A stretch of 64,000 bases of DNA from an uncultured Candidatus Saccharibacteria bacterium (GTDB lineage Bacteria; Patescibacteriota; Saccharimonadia; Saccharimonadales; Saccharimonadaceae), in NCBI GenBank assembly GCA_938046735.1, contig CALIXF010000008.1:62001-126000 (forward strand), read 5' to 3'. A model generated the notes under the pieces. The model saw only the letters and a program-made list of their open reading frames with translations, had not been told where the DNA came from and ran no database searches. The translations under genes and the position numbers were made by a program. Below are positions 1 through 7,896 of the stretch, one piece after another; position 1 is the stretch's first letter, and each line of letters starts with the position of its first letter.

Positions 1-1
1 G

Positions 2-604
2 GACAAACTTACTCACGCCGGACTTTACGGCGTTAATGAGTCTATTCATACTCTGGAAAAATTCTATAATATTAAAATTAATTATTATGCACGCATTAAT
101 TTTGATGCCACCTCTTCTATTATTGATCAACTTGGTGGTGTCGACATTACTTTGCCTTACGCCGTTAATACCTATCACGGACATCGTAGCTATCGTCCTG
201 GTACATATCATCTTAATGGGGACGAGGCTCTTGATCTCGCCAGGGAACGGGTTTCGATTAGCTGGGTCGGTGGTGACCGCGAACGTGGTCGTAACCAAGA
301 AAAAATCTTGGCCGCACTCATCTCCAAAATCCAACATGATCCTAATATTTTAAGTAAAGTTGACCAAATTTTTACCTCGATCGCTAAAAATATTCAAACT
401 AACTTCACTAGTGATGATCTTAAATATCTTGTTCATAAACAGCTTACTACTCTCGCGGATTGGCAGACCGAGCTCATTGATGTTGACGGCAAAGCCGATA
501 TTACCACTACTTTCACCTATCAAGAGCCAAAGCATTTCGTTTGGCACCCTTATCAAGAATCTGTCGATCGTGCCAAAGCCAAACTTCAAGAATATCTTAA
601 ATAA
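2..604 (+). CDS. LytR-CpsA-Psr (LCP) family glycopolymer ligase, 5'-truncated by window
   Basis: The frame is open from base 2, so the start codon and membrane anchor lie outside the window; about 200 C-terminal residues remain. LCP proteins are membrane-anchored extracytoplasmic phosphotransferases that move undecaprenyl-linked polymers onto peptidoglycan. Visible family stretches are KLTHAGLYGVNES at the left edge, IIDQLGGVDITLP, GDEALDLARER and GGDRERGRNQEKIL; the last two correspond to the Arg-containing segments that bind the pyrophosphate lipid in known LCP structures. A VanZ-like gene follows after 3 bases, suggesting cotranscription. With the CpsB/BY-kinase genes on the other strand it forms a capsule or wall-polymer locus. 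Family assignment is firm; the polymer attached is unknown. Confidence 0.9.
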   Translation, partial: DKLTHAGLYGVNESIHTLEKFYNIKINYYARINFDATSSIIDQLGGVDITLPYAVNTYHGHRSYRPGTYHLNGDEALDLARERVSISWVGGDRERGRNQEKILAALISKIQHDPNILSKVDQIFTSIAKNIQTNFTSDDLKYLVHKQLTTLADWQTELIDVDGKADITTTFTYQEPKHFVWHPYQESVDRAKAKLQEYLK

Positions 605-607
605 TTT

Positions 608-1099
608 ATGAAAAAATTTCTAAAACTTCATTCTCGGTCGATTATTTCTTTGCTTCTGATTTTTCAGATGATCTTCATTTTTATTATGTCTTCTTTTGGT
701 TCAGACTCCTCCAGTGCGCAAAGTGGCCAAATTATCCAAGCTCTTCGTCAAGTTTTTCCAAATCTAAACAATACTTCTCATCTCGATGCAAGTAACCTTG
801 TTTTTGTTGTTCGTAAAACCGCACACTTTACTGAGTATGCCATCCTCGGAATCCTCTTTTTTCTCTTTTTCCGTCAGTCTTCTTCTCAAAAAAATAGCTC
901 AAGATATTTTATCCTCGCCATTCTTTTTAGCTTTTTCTACGCCTGCACGGATGAAATCCATCAACTTTTTATCCCCGGGCGTAGTGGTCAATTCACTGAT
1001 GTCTTAATCGATACTCTGGGAGCTTCATTTGGTTGTCTCCTGTTAGTTCTGTTTAGGCATTTAAGAAAGGCTTGGCGAGCTCGTCACCGTTCGCAATAA
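608..1099 (+). CDS. VanZ-like membrane protein
   Basis: A 163-residue membrane protein with hydrophobic segments near residues 10-30, 70-95, 98-115 and 132-150. The motifs RKTAHFTEYAILG and YACTDEIHQLFIPGRSGQFTD are the hallmark of the VanZ-like family (the RK-x-x-H-x-x-E-Y box and the D-E-x-H-Q box). VanZ gives low-level teicoplanin resistance in enterococci by an unknown mechanism, and most homologues have no known role. It starts 3 bases after the LCP stop. Its last 47 bases overlap the 3' end of the convergent cpsB-like gene, an unusually long tail-to-tail overlap with both frames intact. Confidence 0.85.
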   Translation: MKKFLKLHSRSIISLLLIFQMIFIFIMSSFGSDSSSAQSGQIIQALRQVFPNLNNTSHLDASNLVFVVRKTAHFTEYAILGILFFLFFRQSSSQKNSSRYFILAILFSFFYACTDEIHQLFIPGRSGQFTDVLIDTLGASFGCLLLVLFRHLRKAWRARHRSQ

Positions 1100-1796
1100 T
1101 TTTGCGATATTCAGCCTCACCGATTAATTTAATCATCTTTTTTTCGGCCCTCTCGAATTTGAGGAACATTGATCCCTCAGCTCGATGAATGTCTGTCCCC
1201 AAATAATTCACCAGGTGGTTTTTTAGCAAAAATTTCATAATCTTCTTTGCTTTGCCACCATATTGCCCGACTATACTTCCATAATTTGATTGTAATTTTA
1301 CCCCTAATTTTTTCAGCCCAAAGATTATTTCTTTATTTTTCTGTACGAATAAATAGCGTTCAGGGTGTGCAAGTACTGGAATAATGTCTTTCGCTTTTAA
1401 CTCAAATATAATATCACGAAGATATGGGACTTCGGCATAAAATGGTAGTTCAAATAGTACGTGTTGATGCTTTTTCTTTGTATTTAAATCTCCACCAAGA
1501 CAAGAAGCTTTTTTTACTTTTAGAAAATCTATCATTTTTGGGTCAATATAAATTTCGTTACCAGGCAGAAGTTTTAGTTTTATTCCGGCCTGGTCAAGTT
1601 TATTCTGTAATTTTTCTCGTAGTTGATTCTTTGTCTTATTATCAGCTGCCTGTGTACTATCGGCAATATAGTGTGAAGTACAAAACGCTCCGGTAAATCC
1701 TAAATCGGTGAGTTTTTTTGCCATCTTTACACTCTCATCTATAGAGCCACTACCATCGTCAATTCTGGGTAAGATATGCAAATGTAAATCAATCAT
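1053..1796 (-). CDS. cpsB: CpsB/YwqE-type tyrosine-protein phosphatase (PHP family)
   Basis: A 247-residue PHP-fold metal-dependent phosphatase. The N-terminal MIDLHLHILPRIDDGSGS holds the H-x-H and D-D-G metal ligands, TSHY is the second metal-binding block, and VLAHPERY and GTDIHR complete the set typical of CpsB/CapC/YwqE. These enzymes dephosphorylate the tyrosine-rich tail of the BY-kinase controlling capsule or exopolysaccharide synthesis. The gene lies directly downstream of the Wzz/BY-kinase gene on the same strand with 8 bases between them, the usual kinase-phosphatase pairing. It has no strong ribosome binding site and is probably translated from the kinase mRNA. Confidence 0.9.
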   Translation of the reverse strand: MIDLHLHILPRIDDGSGSIDESVKMAKKLTDLGFTGAFCTSHYIADSTQAADNKTKNQLREKLQNKLDQAGIKLKLLPGNEIYIDPKMIDFLKVKKASCLGGDLNTKKKHQHVLFELPFYAEVPYLRDIIFELKAKDIIPVLAHPERYLFVQKNKEIIFGLKKLGVKLQSNYGSIVGQYGGKAKKIMKFLLKNHLVNYLGTDIHRAEGSMFLKFERAEKKMIKLIGEAEYRKIIANGDELAKPFLNA

Positions 1797-1804
1797 TTAA
1801 TAAA

Positions 1805-3511
1805 TTAATTATAATATTCATTATATTTACTATACTTGTCATTACGGCGTTCATCAATAGTACGGTTCAAGACAACACCAGAAATCTTTACCTCAATCGA
1901 TTCAAGTGTCTTCTTCGAGTTTTGAAGATCCTCGATCGTAGTCATATTTGCGGCACTAACAAGGACTAAGCGATCAGTTTTCTTTGCAAGAATTAAGGAA
2001 TCTGAAAGTCCATCAATTGGTGTACCATCAAGAATCACGTAATCAAAATTCTGCTTTACTTTTTCCAGAAAAGTTTCCATGGCTGAAGAGTCAAGTAGCT
2101 CGCTTGGGTTTGGTGGTACTACACCACGAGTAATAACTGACAGACTTTTTACTGTTGTTTTTTGGAGATATTTACGGTATTCTTCGGTCTTATTTTCGGC
2201 TAGCAGATTAGATAGGCCTTCCTTGTTGGAAAGTCCAAAGATTTCGTGTTGACGGCCAAGACGCATGTCGCAGTCAATCAAAAGTACTTTCTTCTTAGTT
2301 TTTGCGAAAGCCACGGCCAAGTTTGAAGCAATAAAACTTTTACCTTCATTTGGGGTTGAACTAGTAATTAAAACTGCGTTTGATTCCTTACTATTTAGCG
2401 AGAAATATAAGCTAGTACGAATTGTACGAAAATCTTCACTAACCTTTGACTTTGGGTTGTCACGAAGTACCAGCTCGGAATCCTCATCTAGCATCTCTTC
2501 GTTAAAATCCTCTACCTCATTCTCAGTTGCTTCTTCCTCAGCAGCCAATTTTTCTTGTTTAGCTTTCTCTTCAGCAATAATCTTACGCCCCACTGCCTTA
2601 ATCTCAACAACCGGTTTAGTCTCTGGCTCAGTCTTTTTCTCTGTCTGAACCTCGCCAGTGTTCTCTTCTTCAGTATCTTCATAATCAACGCCGAGATCAT
2701 TATGGTATTTTTCTTGTTTTTCAAGTTTAGTAGCCAATTTTTCAGCTCTTTTAGCTTCTTTTTTCTGTTCTTTCTCGAGCTTGGCTGCTAATTTAGCTTC
2801 CAATTTAGCATTCTTTTCCGCACGTTTCTTACGCTGTTGTTTCTGTTTCTCGGTTTCCAGCTTACGCACTTTACCTAAGATCGGTAGCTTGAAGAGTTGT
2901 TCGATTTGTTCAGCCGTTTTGATTGTGCGATCAAAATAAAACATTAAGAAAATAACGCTAACAGCTAGTACGATGCCAGCGGCCATATAAATTGCTTCTT
3001 GCTTTATCAAGTCCACATTATGGGGCTTCTGTGGTTCAACAGCTCTATCCAGTACATTTACGCTCTTGTCATTATAGATTGAACTAATTTCGCTTGTAAA
3101 AGTATCGGCAATTGTGTTCGCTAGGGAATAACTATGATATTTATTAAGATCCACTACAGAAATACTGATAATTTCTGTATCCTTTAGTGATGCTACGGTC
3201 ACTTTTTTAACAAGTTGTTCATAAGTATCATCAATCTGCATTTCACGCCTTACGCGGTCAAGCACACGGTGAGACTTTACGACTTCTGTATAAGTATCAA
3301 TCAGGTTTTTGTTCGCATTAATTTCATTCTGGATGGTGTTTTTTGATTTATCTGAACTAAGAATTACTGTTGCCTGTGCCTTGTATTCTGGTTTTTGGAT
3401 AAACACGGAATAAAATGTACCAGCTGACACCACAAAAAGTACCATCACGATAAATAGAACAAGGTGTTTTTTGAAATAGCTCAACAAATCCCTTAAATTA
3501 ATCTCTTCCAT
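1805..3511 (-). CDS. Wzz-type chain-length regulator fused to BY-kinase, with charged linker
   Basis: A 568-residue membrane kinase for surface polysaccharide assembly. An N-terminal Wzz domain has transmembrane segments near residues 18-38 and 173-193, followed by a BY-kinase domain with Walker A STPNEGKSF (about 385-393), Walker A' VLLIDCDMR (about 409-417) and Walker B DYVILDGTP (about 490-498). The end, NDKYSKYNEYYN, is a tyrosine cluster of the kind autophosphorylated in this family. Between membrane and kinase sits a Lys/Glu/Ala-rich linker (about 217-350), absent from typical family members and probably coiled coil. An ATG at 3520 gives three more residues, but TATAAT (3521-3526) abuts it, so 3511 is the likelier leaderless start. 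Confidence 0.88.
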   Translation of the reverse strand: MEEINLRDLLSYFKKHLVLFIVMVLFVVSAGTFYSVFIQKPEYKAQATVILSSDKSKNTIQNEINANKNLIDTYTEVVKSHRVLDRVRREMQIDDTYEQLVKKVTVASLKDTEIISISVVDLNKYHSYSLANTIADTFTSEISSIYNDKSVNVLDRAVEPQKPHNVDLIKQEAIYMAAGIVLAVSVIFLMFYFDRTIKTAEQIEQLFKLPILGKVRKLETEKQKQQRKKRAEKNAKLEAKLAAKLEKEQKKEAKRAEKLATKLEKQEKYHNDLGVDYEDTEEENTGEVQTEKKTEPETKPVVEIKAVGRKIIAEEKAKQEKLAAEEEATENEVEDFNEEMLDEDSELVLRDNPKSKVSEDFRTIRTSLYFSLNSKESNAVLITSSTPNEGKSFIASNLAVAFAKTKKKVLLIDCDMRLGRQHEIFGLSNKEGLSNLLAENKTEEYRKYLQKTTVKSLSVITRGVVPPNPSELLDSSAMETFLEKVKQNFDYVILDGTPIDGLSDSLILAKKTDRLVLVSAANMTTIEDLQNSKKTLESIEVKISGVVLNRTIDERRNDKYSKYNEYYN

Positions 3512-3520
3512 ATGAGGCAT

Positions 3521-3526
3521 ATTATA
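3521..3526 (-). promoter_or_regulatory. -10 box of the Wzz/BY-kinase gene
   Basis: Reads TATAAT on the minus strand, 9 bases before the ATG at 3511. A transcript would begin a few bases before that codon and leave almost no 5' leader. Confidence 0.55.
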
Positions 3527-3648
3527 ACATAAATATATGCACTTTGTAAAGACCAGTCACATCAAACAGTATAAAATGCAAAAACATAAGCCTAATCTGT
3601 AAAAGTCTTAAACGTTCAACCTAACACTACGCGTCACCCCTGTAAAAC

Positions 3649-3677
3649 TTGCAATTTTTTAATACTTCTGCTAAAAT
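3649..3677 (+). promoter_or_regulatory. Promoter of the 300-nt RNA
   Basis: TTGCAA at 3649-3654 and TAAAAT at 3672-3677 are separated by exactly 17 bases, a good housekeeping-type promoter. Predicted transcription start is near 3684. No protein-coding gene begins nearby other than a 26-codon ORF. Confidence 0.6.
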
Positions 3678-3780
3678 CTCAGGTATTGCTCTTTTCCACA
3701 AGTCATTCTAGAGTATTTTGACTAACGAGGTGGGTGGTCGGTCGTGAGCAATAGAATTAAACGGAGTAAGAAAATTACTT

Positions 3781-3861
3781 ATGCGTAGACTTAAACGTGA
3801 ATCTTCGCGCAAAAAGTCGAAAATTCCTCCTGCCCCTTGGCAAGAGTTCATTATTTACTAA
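3781..3861 (+). CDS. Possible 26-residue basic small protein inside the RNA
   Basis: ATG at 3781 opens a 26-codon frame ending TAA. The peptide begins MRRLKRESSRKKSKIPPAP and ends in an aromatic/hydrophobic patch (WQEFIIY); the first half has seven Arg/Lys residues. A GGAG (3763-3766) lies 14 bases upstream, too far alone, but AGTAA/TTACT between them can form a 5-bp hairpin that would bring it close. I do not recognise the peptide. It may be a real small RNA-binding protein, a leader peptide or chance. Confidence 0.3.
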   Translation: MRRLKRESSRKKSKIPPAPWQEFIIY

Positions 3862-3954
3862 TCTGAAGGGTCAAACTTCAACGAAGGCTTTAAGCAATTA
3901 TTTCGCTGAATAAGTTATAAAACTTATAAGCCAAAAATGATTAGCAAATAAGGA

Positions 3955-3985
3955 AAATACCACTTCTTTGGAAGTGGTATTTTTT
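3955..3985 (+). terminator. Intrinsic terminator of the 300-nt RNA
   Basis: AATACCACTTC pairs with GAAGTGGTATT across a TTTG loop and runs into a T tract. It ends 21 bases before the next gene, which has its own -10 box, so it separates the RNA unit from that gene. Confidence 0.8.
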
Positions 3986-4006
3986 CATGCTATTATATAC
4001 AATATA

Positions 4007-4627
4007 ATGAATAAGCAATCTATTGAGGATGAAATTAATGATATTGCTAAATACTTTGCAGATAAGCAGCCAGAAAATATTACATTTATAGATGCAGATA
4101 CATTCGATTACAAATTGTTTATTCTATATAAAAAATGGAAGCAGCTAGTACCTAACGAGGAATTTGTTGATTGCTTTCCACGTATTGATGAACTTTGGGA
4201 GCTGTTGGCGAATTGGAAGCCAGATGATATAGAATCAATTCAAACAAAACATCGTATTGTTGAACTAGCGAAAAAACATTTGATGAAGACTATTAGAAAT
4301 AATAAATTTATGAAGAAGCAAGAAATACTAACCGGTATTAGCAATGAATTAGAGGGTTTATCTTTGGAAAATCCTCGTGACTTTTATTTTGGTATAGATT
4401 GCTATGCGGACAATTATGATGAAGATAGTATTGGAGCCCTAATTTATAAATGGGAGCAACTTGGTTTTGGTGATTTTAAGAAAAAATTTCCAATAACATC
4501 AAGACTATATATTCAATTGGAAAATATGAATAATGGCATTGAAAGATCAAGAGAGGAATATGCCGCTATTATCTCTCTAGCAAAAGACGCTCTAGCCGAA
4601 ATAAAAGACTTCAAGGCATTTGATTGA
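4007..4627 (+). CDS. Hypothetical protein with an internal duplication
   Basis: A 206-residue acidic protein with no signal peptide or membrane segment; I do not recognise the family. It appears to contain two related units of about 85 residues. The first includes DYKLFILYKKWKQLVPNEEF followed by IVELAKKHLMKTI. The second has DSIGALIYKWEQLGFGDFKK followed by IISLAKDALAEIK. In both a K-W-[KE]-Q-L helix precedes an aromatic-rich turn and a final amphipathic helix. An in-frame ATG upstream at 3968 falls inside the terminator of the preceding RNA. The ATG at 4007 is preceded by TATTAT (3991-3996), suggesting a near-leaderless message. No functional clue comes from neighbours. Confidence 0.65.
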   Translation: MNKQSIEDEINDIAKYFADKQPENITFIDADTFDYKLFILYKKWKQLVPNEEFVDCFPRIDELWELLANWKPDDIESIQTKHRIVELAKKHLMKTIRNNKFMKKQEILTGISNELEGLSLENPRDFYFGIDCYADNYDEDSIGALIYKWEQLGFGDFKKKFPITSRLYIQLENMNNGIERSREEYAAIISLAKDALAEIKDFKAFD

Positions 4628-4682
4628 GTCTAGAGTACTAGTAATCACGTCTTCCATTCTCCTCTATTCTCTCAATATGTGA

Positions 4683-4688
4683 TATTAT
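4683..4688 (+). promoter_or_regulatory. -10 box of aspS
   Basis: TATTAT ends 7 bases before the aspS ATG. No Shine-Dalgarno sequence is visible, consistent with a leaderless transcript. Confidence 0.5.
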
Positions 4689-4695
4689 TTCCTAT

Positions 4696-6459
4696 ATGAG
4701 AACATTGTCTGGCGAATTGAAAAATAAATTAAATGAAACTGTGACCGTATCCGGCTGGGTGAATTCCCGTCGCGATCATGGTGGCTTGATTTTTATTGAT
4801 CTCAGAGATCATCAGGGAATTATTCAACTTGTGATTACTCCAGAAAACCAACAGGCCTTCACTCTTGCTGAAACCCTGCGTGATGAGTTTGTTATCTCTG
4901 CCACTGGTATACTTCGTGAGCGTGCTGCCGATCTTAAGAATCCTCATATTGAAACTGGTGATATCGAGCTCGTTGTCGAGAGTATGGAACTCTTAAATCG
5001 CTCAGACACTCCGCCGGTCAATACCCACGATGATGGGCCTGAATCTAGTGAAGAGCTTCGTCTTAAATATCGTTACCTTGATTTACGTCGTCCAAGTATG
5101 CAAAATACCTTAAAACGTCGTGCAAAGTTTTATTCTTATCTTAGAAACTATATGGATCGGCATGATTTTATCGAAGTCACCACTCCAATTCTCGCCAACT
5201 CCAGTCCCGAAGGCGCTCGCGACTTTCTCGTTCCTTCTCGTTTGAAACCAGGACTTTTCTACGCTCTTCCTCAAGCTCCTCAGCAATTTAAGCAACTTCT
5301 CATGGTCGGCGGTTTGCCACGTTATTACCAAATCGCTCCTTGCTTCCGTGATGAGGATCCCCGTGCTGATCGTCTTTATGGTGACTTTTATCAGCTCGAC
5401 TGTGAGATGTCTTTTGTGGACCGAGGCGAAACTGTTAGGCAAACTGTTGAACCCCTCATCAAATCTCTTGTTACTGACTTTGCTGGTAAAAAACTTCTCT
5501 CAGAAGATATTCCACGTCTTTCGTATCAAGAATCTATGGAAAAATATGGTGTAGATAAGCCAGATCTTCGTTATGGTATGGAAATGATCGAGCTGACCGA
5601 AATTCTGAAAAATACTAACTTCAAAGTTTTTCAAAGTCCATGTGTTAAAGCTATCCGTGTTGAAAACGGTACTTCGCTTACTCGTTCTCAAATTGATCTA
5701 TTTACCGAGAAAGCTCGTAAGCTTGGTGCCTCCGGCCTTGCTTATATTATGTATGAAAACGGCGTTGAAAAAAGCCCAATCGCTAAGTTCTTACAGCCTG
5801 AAGAACTAGCCAGAATCAAAGAGGCCACCGGTGCCAAAGATGGTGATGCCATATTCTTCTGTTCTGATGATCGTACAAAGGTTAACAAGATCTTGGGTCA
5901 ACTTCGCATTGCTTTTGCTGATCATTTTAATCTTAAAGATGACTCTGTTGTGGCTCTCTGTTGGATTGTTGATTTTCCATTTTATGAGTGGAATGATGGT
6001 GAGCATAAGCTCGATTTTGGCCATAATCCATTCTCCATGCCAAAAGGTGGTCTAAACTCTCTCGAATCTGCTGCGACAGATGAGGAGAAACTTGCCATTG
6101 TTGCCGATCAGTATGATATGGTGATGAATGGTTATGAGATTTGTTCTGGTGCCGTTAGAAACCATAGTCCAGAGATTATGTATAAGGTCTTTGGTATTCT
6201 CGGCTATGATCATCAATACGTTGAAAAACGTTTTGGTGGTATGCTCAGCGCCTTCAAATTTGGTGCTCCACCTCATGCTGGTTGTGCTTTTGGTATTGAG
6301 CGTATTTTTATGGTCTTAAACGATAATAAGAATATTCGTGATATTGTCGCCTTTCCGAAGAACGGCTCCGGTATTGATCTTATGATGAGTTCTCCATCCT
6401 TTGTTGATGATTATCAGCTCAAAGATGCTCATATTAAGATTGTCGAAGACGAAGAATAA
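4696..6459 (+). CDS. aspS: Aspartyl-tRNA synthetase
   Basis: A 587-residue class II synthetase that charges tRNA-Asp. The N-terminal OB-fold anticodon-binding domain is seen in VSGWVNSRRDHGGLIFIDLRD. The catalytic core has motif 2 at APCFRDEDPRADRLYGDFYQ and motif 3 at GCAFGIERIFMVL, and the length matches the bacterial type with the GAD insertion between motifs 2 and 3. Whether it is discriminating or also charges tRNA-Asn cannot be read from the sequence. It has its own promoter and terminator and is monocistronic. Confidence 0.96.
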   Translation: MRTLSGELKNKLNETVTVSGWVNSRRDHGGLIFIDLRDHQGIIQLVITPENQQAFTLAETLRDEFVISATGILRERAADLKNPHIETGDIELVVESMELLNRSDTPPVNTHDDGPESSEELRLKYRYLDLRRPSMQNTLKRRAKFYSYLRNYMDRHDFIEVTTPILANSSPEGARDFLVPSRLKPGLFYALPQAPQQFKQLLMVGGLPRYYQIAPCFRDEDPRADRLYGDFYQLDCEMSFVDRGETVRQTVEPLIKSLVTDFAGKKLLSEDIPRLSYQESMEKYGVDKPDLRYGMEMIELTEILKNTNFKVFQSPCVKAIRVENGTSLTRSQIDLFTEKARKLGASGLAYIMYENGVEKSPIAKFLQPEELARIKEATGAKDGDAIFFCSDDRTKVNKILGQLRIAFADHFNLKDDSVVALCWIVDFPFYEWNDGEHKLDFGHNPFSMPKGGLNSLESAATDEEKLAIVADQYDMVMNGYEICSGAVRNHSPEIMYKVFGILGYDHQYVEKRFGGMLSAFKFGAPPHAGCAFGIERIFMVLNDNKNIRDIVAFPKNGSGIDLMMSSPSFVDDYQLKDAHIKIVEDEE

Positions 6460-6519
6460 AGTAGAGTATAGAACTTTAGAATAGTAGTTAAAAAGAACTC
6501 GAGTATCATAAAAGAGTAA

Positions 6520-6553
6520 CAAAAAATCTACACAGAATCGTGTAGATTTTTTG
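6520..6553. terminator. Bidirectional terminator between aspS and uppP
   Basis: A perfect 14-bp stem (CAAAAAATCTACAC with its complement) around a 6-base loop. It has A-rich and T-rich flanks, so it serves both convergent genes. Confidence 0.9.
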
Positions 6554-6557
6554 TTGT

Positions 6558-7364
6558 CTAGGCAAATAGAACGATACTTAGCAAGACACAGGCCAAGATC
6601 ACTCGGTAGTAGCCAAAAGTAGGGATCGAACTCTCTTTTTTGAAGAACTTCATCACGACTTTTAAAGCGATTAGACCTGAAATGAAAGCCACAGCGTTTG
6701 ATAGAAGTAACATTTGCCAGTTTGCACTAATATACGCTCGACTCGAGCTGGAGATTAGTGATTTACCGCAAACCGCCAACATGATTGGTAGGGATGCTAG
6801 AAATGAATATTTTGCTGCCGACTCGGAATTCATCCCCATCACCCGTCCTGTGATAATTGTTGAACCGGAGCGTGAGACGCCAGGAATTAAGGCAAAAACT
6901 TGTGCCAATCCAATCGCCAATGCTCTTTTATGTGGTAATTTCTCCTCATCAGTTTCGGAAAGGTGTGGCAGACTATTAACGAAGATCATCAGAAGCCCTA
7001 CGGTACCCATTGCGATCGCAATTGTGGTTAGACTTGAGAAGAAACTATGTTGCTCAATAAATTTGGATAACAGAAGCCCAATAATGCCGGCTGGAATTGA
7101 TGTAATCAAAAGATTCAACGCCATATGAAGATCGTGTTTTACAAAAACCTGTTTCAAGATTCTAAAAATCTCCTTGCGATAATATATCAAAAGCGCTAAT
7201 AAAGTACCAAAATTGATCAGTTCCAAGAAGAAATGAAAATCTTCCGCACGGCTTCCTGCACCTAATAATTTTTGTACAATCTCCAAGTGTCCGGAAGAAG
7301 ACACCGGGACAAATTCGGTCAGACCTTGTGTCAAACCTAATACAAGTGATTCTATTATATTCAT
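6558..7364 (-). CDS. uppP: Undecaprenyl-diphosphate phosphatase UppP (BacA)
   Basis: A 268-residue polytopic membrane enzyme that dephosphorylates undecaprenyl pyrophosphate to recycle the lipid carrier for peptidoglycan and wall polymers; it confers bacitracin tolerance when overproduced. The first signature, GLTQGLTEFVPVSSSGH, contains the catalytic Glu and Ser/His residues, and the second, ALIPGVSRSGSTI, holds the essential Arg. About eight hydrophobic segments follow. On the minus strand TATAAT (7371-7376) is 6 bases before the ATG with no ribosome binding site, a typical leaderless arrangement here. Confidence 0.96.
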   Translation of the reverse strand: MNIIESLVLGLTQGLTEFVPVSSSGHLEIVQKLLGAGSRAEDFHFFLELINFGTLLALLIYYRKEIFRILKQVFVKHDLHMALNLLITSIPAGIIGLLLSKFIEQHSFFSSLTTIAIAMGTVGLLMIFVNSLPHLSETDEEKLPHKRALAIGLAQVFALIPGVSRSGSTIITGRVMGMNSESAAKYSFLASLPIMLAVCGKSLISSSSRAYISANWQMLLLSNAVAFISGLIALKVVMKFFKKESSIPTFGYYRVILACVLLSIVLFA

Positions 7365-7370
7365 ACTAGC

Positions 7371-7376
7371 ATTATA
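7371..7376 (-). promoter_or_regulatory. -10 box of uppP
   Basis: TATAAT on the minus strand, six bases from the uppP ATG; predicts a leaderless mRNA. Confidence 0.55.
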
Positions 7377-7393
7377 GCTAACAATCTGTTTTC

Positions 7394-7421
7394 TTTACAA
7401 TCTTGAAATATCATGTATAAT
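7394..7421 (+). promoter_or_regulatory. rpsT promoter
   Basis: TTTACA (7394-7399) and TATAAT (7416-7421) with a 16-base spacer. Unlike many genes here, rpsT keeps a leader of about 35 bases. Confidence 0.6.
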
Positions 7422-7464
7422 ATGTCAAAAGAATATTATTAAAAAATCACAGGGAATTAAATTA

Positions 7465-7806
7465 ATGCCGATTATCAAATCTGCAAAAAAGGCAGCACGC
7501 CAAGCAGTGAAGCGCACTGCGCAGAATCAACAAATTAAAAAGTTCATTAAAGCCGCTCTTAAGGCTTTTAAGGCTGATCCTACTCCTGAAAATCTTTCAA
7601 AAGCTCAGTCTGAGTATGATAAGGCCGCTAAAAAAGGTCTTTTAAAGAAAAATACTGCTTCTCGTCGTAAAGCAAATTTGGTTAAGATTGCTAAGGCTGC
7701 AAAAACCGAAGTCCAGGAAGCTCCAAAAAAGACCGTGAAGAAAACTACTACTAAGAAGTCTACAGCCAAAAAGACTGTTAAGACCGTCAAAAAAGTTACT
7801 AAATAA
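7465..7806 (+). CDS. rpsT: 30S ribosomal protein bS20 with basic tail
   Basis: A 113-residue protein starting MPIIKSAKKAARQ, typical of bS20, which binds 16S rRNA early in small-subunit assembly. The core matches the family to about residue 82 (RRKANLVKIAKAA). The rest is a tail made almost entirely of Lys, Thr and Val with some Ala, making it about 25 residues longer than the usual 85-90. The tail is probably disordered and RNA-binding. It has its own promoter and terminator. Confidence 0.92.
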   Translation: MPIIKSAKKAARQAVKRTAQNQQIKKFIKAALKAFKADPTPENLSKAQSEYDKAAKKGLLKKNTASRRKANLVKIAKAAKTEVQEAPKKTVKKTTTKKSTAKKTVKTVKKVTK

Positions 7807-7807
7807 G

Positions 7808-7834
7808 AAATAGGACCCCAGCGGTCCTATTTTA
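7808..7834 (+). terminator. rpsT terminator
   Basis: AAATAGGACC pairs with GGTCCTATTT around CCAGC and runs into a short T tract two bases after the rpsT stop. Confidence 0.8.
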
Positions 7835-7896
7835 ATTCCCCTCGGCAGTGAATTCAGTTAAAACTAAAAATAAACAGCCATAGAAAGTGATAATAA

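Larger units (their letters stand above)
3684..3985 (+). ncRNA. Candidate structured non-coding RNA (about 300 nt), unknown class
   Basis: This otherwise gene-free stretch is bounded by a promoter (3649-3677) and a strong intrinsic terminator (3955-3985), so it is a self-contained transcription unit of about 300 nt. Near its 5' end ATTGCTC (3685-3691) can pair with GAGCAAT (3746-3752), enclosing AGTCA (3701-3705) pairing with TGACT (3719-3723) and CCAC pairing with GTGG, a nested multi-helix arrangement. A further hairpin, ATAAGTT-ATAA-AACTTAT, lies near 3910-3927. It lacks the conserved cores of tmRNA, RNase P RNA and SRP RNA as far as can be seen. It could be a class specific to this lineage or the leader of the small ORF inside it. 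Confidence 0.5.

Noticed and set aside
3684..3985. The orphan RNA as tmRNA, RNase P RNA or SRP RNA
   Set aside because: No tRNA-like ends or tag reading frame ending in small residues, no RNase P core, and no SRP GGAAG-type tetraloop region could be found.
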